Positions 54,638 to 57,141 of a DNA stretch of 57,141 nt are shown piece by piece. The number at the start of each line of letters is the position of its first letter. Position 1 is the stretch's first letter. This DNA comes from Anaerolineae bacterium (GTDB taxonomy: Bacteria > Chloroflexota > Anaerolineae > JAADDB01), in the NCBI GenBank assembly GCA_015486845.1, contig WFQU01000040.1, positions 1 to 57,141 of the forward strand, read 5' to 3'. A program made the position numbers and the translations under genes. The notes beneath the pieces were generated by a model, which did no database searches, was not told the origin of the DNA, and was given only the letters and a program-made list of their open reading frames with translations.

Positions 54638-56308
54638 CTACTTTTTGCGGCAGACCGTCAATAGAAAGAGCCCCATCGTGCTGCTGCCAGCGATACCCAA
54701 AATGGCCAGCCAGGTGACAATGTTCCACGGCCAAACGAAATCGGCAGCGGGGAGGATAATAGCGGTGGCGATTATCAGTGCTGCCGTCAACAAGCTAAGC
54801 GCTAAGCGGTTAACGGCCTTTTCGCCACGTTGTGCTAATTGATCTGCGTCTTGCAATTGAAAGCGTGCTTCTAACCGTCCATGTTCCAACTGATCCAACA
54901 ATGCGTAGATGCGTTGGGGCAAAACTAATAACAGGTCGCCCCACGCCTCGGCGTTGTGTAGCGCCTTCTCCCCCAGTGCCCGCGGCGAAGTGAATTGGTG
55001 CACTACTTGCCGGGCATACGGCTTGGCCACCGCGAACATGTCGAAATCAGGGTCCAATTTCAGCCCCATGCCTTCCATCATGGCCAGCGTTTTGCCTAAA
55101 AGCCATAAGTCGGTGGGCAAATGTAGATGGTGTCGGAAAGCGAGAGGCCATATCTCGGCAACTACTGCTTGGGCACGGATATCCTTGAGCGGCATGGATC
55201 GATATTCCTGCAGAAGGCGGTTGACATCCCGGCGCAACGCGGGCCGATTCACAGCACCACTGATATAGCCCATGCGCAACATCTGTTCCACCACGCCGTC
55301 CGCATCTGCGTTGACTGCAGCGAAGAGCAACCGGGCTAATTCTTCCCGCAAATAGCGATCTAAATGGCCGACTAAACCAAAATCCATAGCGCCGATGACT
55401 TCTCCCGGCATAACTAAGAAATTGCCGGGGTGTGGGTCGGCGTGGAAAAAACCGTCCACCAGCACTTCTTTGATGATAATGCGAGCGCTGTGCCGGGCGA
55501 TTGCTTTGCTATCCATGCCGGCGGCTTGGATACCTTCTAGATCATCGATTTTCACACCGGTAAGGCGTTCCAGGGTCAACACGCGTCCACTGCTATACGC
55601 CCAATAGACTTTGGGAATGTATAAGTGTTCTTCTCGCGAGAAATTACGGCGGAATCGATCCGTATTATGTCCTTCCCGGCGGTAATCCAGCTCAGCCCGC
55701 AATGTGCTGGCGAAATCCTCGGCAATCTCAACGAAATCATAAAGCTCGCCCCACGTTGTTTTCTGTTGAGCTAAATGAGCTAATTCGTGAAGGATGCTCA
55801 GGTCTTCTTCGATGCCAGGCAAGGTGCCCGGTCGCTGCACTTTGACCACAACGCGTTCGCCGCTGGGCAAAACGGCGCCGTGCACCTGGGCTAAGGAGGC
55901 AGCAGCCAGCGGCGCTTCCTCGAATTCACGGAAAAGGAGGTGGGCCGGCCAACCGAATTCTTGTTCGATCACGCTGAAAATCTGTTCCACCGGAATCGGC
56001 GGTGCTTGATCTTGCAATAAGGAAAGCGCCTTGATATACGCCGGCGGCAGTAAATCCGGCCGGGTGCTGAGAATTTGCCCCAATTTGATGAACGTTGGTC
56101 CCAGCGCTTCTAACAGCTTACGCAACCGTTGCGGCGTGCTCAGCGCCTGGCCAGTCCGTCTCTTACGCACAAAACGAGCCGGCGGCGCTAATAGTGGTAC
56201 CAGTTCCAACTGATCCACTAATTCGTCGAAGCCATAGCGCACCAAAAGTTGAACGATTTCACGAAAGCGGTGTAAATGACGATAACGCTGCCACGGTGTT
56301 GGTATCAT
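54638..56308 (-). CDS. ubiB: UbiB/ABC1-type atypical kinase
   Basis: 556 aa from ATG 56308 (MIPTPWQRYRHLHRF), with AGGA eight bases upstream; the TTG two codons earlier is an alternative. ABC1/ADCK atypical kinases are linked to quinone synthesis. Motifs: the KxGQ helix FIKLGQILSTRPDLLP near residue 74, the Ala-rich loop AAASLAQVHGA near 135, VVVKVQRPG near 155, the Glu in RAELDYRREG near 210, DGFFHADPHPGNFLV near 290 and the AMDFG Asp near 309. Two transmembrane segments at the C-terminus (about 500-520 and 525-550) anchor it in the membrane. Genes for ubiquinone are absent; a menaquinone or other lipid role is likelier in this lineage. Confidence 0.92.
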   Translation of the reverse strand: MIPTPWQRYRHLHRFREIVQLLVRYGFDELVDQLELVPLLAPPARFVRKRRTGQALSTPQRLRKLLEALGPTFIKLGQILSTRPDLLPPAYIKALSLLQDQAPPIPVEQIFSVIEQEFGWPAHLLFREFEEAPLAAASLAQVHGAVLPSGERVVVKVQRPGTLPGIEEDLSILHELAHLAQQKTTWGELYDFVEIAEDFASTLRAELDYRREGHNTDRFRRNFSREEHLYIPKVYWAYSSGRVLTLERLTGVKIDDLEGIQAAGMDSKAIARHSARIIIKEVLVDGFFHADPHPGNFLVMPGEVIGAMDFGLVGHLDRYLREELARLLFAAVNADADGVVEQMLRMGYISGAVNRPALRRDVNRLLQEYRSMPLKDIRAQAVVAEIWPLAFRHHLHLPTDLWLLGKTLAMMEGMGLKLDPDFDMFAVAKPYARQVVHQFTSPRALGEKALHNAEAWGDLLLVLPQRIYALLDQLEHGRLEARFQLQDADQLAQRGEKAVNRLALSLLTAALIIATAIILPAADFVWPWNIVTWLAILGIAGSSTMGLFLLTVCRKK

Positions 56309-56784
56309 AAGCAAATCCTGTCAAGATGAACATCAAAAACGCGAGCCGAACACACTGAACGGCTGTTTTGGCATCACGCCAACGCGTTGTGCTACACACT
56401 ATCTTAACAGAATTTGGCTTGTCTGAAAATTCTTTGTGACAGGAAGCTCGGGAGAAGCCACGTTCCATGACCGACAGCGGACAGGCAGAGAACGTCTATC
56501 AGGGACAATGTAAGGGCCTTGGCTGCGCCGGATATAGTTCGTTGCGGGCTATCACTTTCTACCGCCGCGCTGCTATCCACCGCCATCCTGGCGGCAAACA
56601 GTTCTGACATATCGTCGGCGGCTCGAGTTCGGACCAGTTCGATGCTATGCACTAGTGTGAACCAGGCCCAAGAACAGAAATCATTCGTATTACTGGTGAG
56701 AGCGGCTTGCCTAAGCAGCGACCAATGACCTATTTAATTCGTTTTACCGTCTTAGCTGGGGGAACACTTTTCGGAAGGGTTGGC

Positions 56785-56804
56785 GGGGAACCGTACGGTT
56801 CCCC
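56785..56804. repeat. Perfect 20-bp palindrome
   Basis: GGGGAACCGT and its exact complement, with GGC and GCC flanks almost extending it. No gene borders it. It may be a cruciform-forming site, recognition site of a restriction or partition protein, or hairpin; nothing decides between them. Confidence 0.8.
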
Positions 56805-56892
56805 TGCCGGGAGCTCTAGGGCACTGCCCTCGAAAGAGAAAAAGGCGGCGAGATTATCTTTTGGTCAAGCATCGCCCATAGGCAAAGTAATG

Positions 56893-57141
56893 CTACGGCA
56901 ATTAGCATGTAACCTGCGCAGGCAGGTTTTGCAGTTATAGCAGCGATTTCTAATCGCCGGGCGAAGCAACATGCGCTGACCTGCGCCCCATTCCGGTGCG
57001 CCGGCCCCTTGCCGCCGCGGCGGCGAGGTACGTCCAGGTAATGTCCTCTGCCAAGAGGCTAATCATTTACGTAGCACGGAGCTTTGAGCTCCGTGCGCTA
57101 AGTCGGCCAACCCCGTCAATTAGAAGTTCAACTTCTTCGAG
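56893..57141. repeat. CGGCGATTAG element joined to a reversed hairpin-chain element
   Basis: CGGCAATTAGCATGTAACC...TAATCGCCGG (56896-56960), then GCGCTGACCTGCGCCCCATT and the reversed chain (CCTCTGCCAAGAGGCTA, GTAGCACGGAG-CTTTGAG-CTCCGTGC, AGAAGTTCAACTTCTTCGAG). The order and joints are the same as at 30774-31020, so the two parts move or are kept as one composite. Confidence 0.85.

Larger units (their letters stand above)
56309..57141. other. Right-edge spacer with a palindrome and repeats
   Basis: No convincing coding frame; two weak overlapping open frames around 56404-56728 lack ribosome sites and family-like sequence. A perfect 20-bp palindrome lies at 56785-56804. From 56893 to the edge are a CGGCGATTAG element and a reversed hairpin-chain element ending in AGAAGTTCAACTTCTTCGAG, cut by the window. 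Confidence 0.65.

Noticed and set aside
56404-56728. Two small open frames on opposite strands after ubiB
   Set aside because: Complementary to each other, no ribosome sites, no recognisable motif.

Overview
The window looks like a chromosomal contig of a heterotrophic, probably anaerobic or facultative member of the Chloroflexota (Anaerolineae/Caldilineae-like). This is an inference from gene content: a mevalonate kinase, an actinobacteria-like acyl-CoA carboxylase/methylmalonyl-CoA mutase set, an aldehyde:ferredoxin oxidoreductase, a tungstate-binding protein, Thr/Pro-rich lipoproteins, the TIGR03960/DUF2344 radical-SAM pair, CIRCE-controlled groEL, and gaps full of hairpin repeats. There is no rRNA, phage module or recognisable insertion sequence.

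Layout. (1) 1-10.6 kb: a minus-strand surface-polysaccharide cluster with a glycosyltransferase (cut by the left edge), a NeuB-type synthase, an RmlD-like reductase, a PseB-like dehydratase, the Wzt/Wzm exporter, GDP-fucose synthesis (fcl, gmd) and, beyond 1.3 kb of repeats, a nucleotide-sugar dehydrogenase carrying repeat DNA inside its reading frame. (2) 11.3-13.2 kb: a lone tungsten aldehyde:ferredoxin oxidoreductase. (3) 14-21.8 kb: three secreted or surface proteins: a small PEP-CTERM protein, a 1532-aa SdrD-B-repeat protein and a C25 (gingipain-like) peptidase. (4) 22-30.4 kb: a long minus-strand run headed by two adjacent genes that each join a helix-turn-helix to an Hfq/LSm-like domain, followed by a glyoxylate/glycerate reductase, an alpha/beta hydrolase, DUF951, an MFS exporter, an MBL hydrolase, mevalonate kinase, a UbiD-family decarboxylase and a HAD hydrolase. 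(5) 30.6-31.8 kb, plus strand: tRNA-Leu(CAG), an FtsB-like gene, initiator tRNA-fMet and elongator tRNA-Met. (6) 31.9-40.2 kb, minus: propionyl-CoA carboxylase (three separate subunits), methylmalonyl-CoA mutase catalytic subunit, a zinc alcohol dehydrogenase-like protein and an acyl-CoA dehydrogenase. (7) 40.7-45.8 kb, plus: a WtpA-like tungstate/molybdate lipoprotein behind a ModE-like palindrome, a DUF5107 lipoprotein, a TPR protein and glutamate racemase. (8) 45.7-56.3 kb: DUF2344 and TIGR03960 proteins, an Rpn-type nuclease, a lone groEL, a GH5-GH114-like fusion lipoprotein and a UbiB/ABC1 kinase.

How the parts fit. Propionyl-CoA carboxylase and the mutase would carry propionyl-CoA to succinyl-CoA; the nearby acyl-CoA dehydrogenase suits branched or odd-chain acyl-CoA breakdown. 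The tungstate binder could feed the oxidoreductase 28 kb away. The polysaccharide genes would supply fucose and probably a nonulosonic acid to an ABC-exported glycan.

Most notable: the paired HTH-Hfq-like genes with their own promoter and dyad; a family of modular hairpin repeats whose stems change sequence but stay paired; repeat tracts translated within a sugar dehydrogenase; the mevalonate kinase-UbiD pairing; and the ModE-like site before wtpA. All calls come from reading the sequence; no database search was run.
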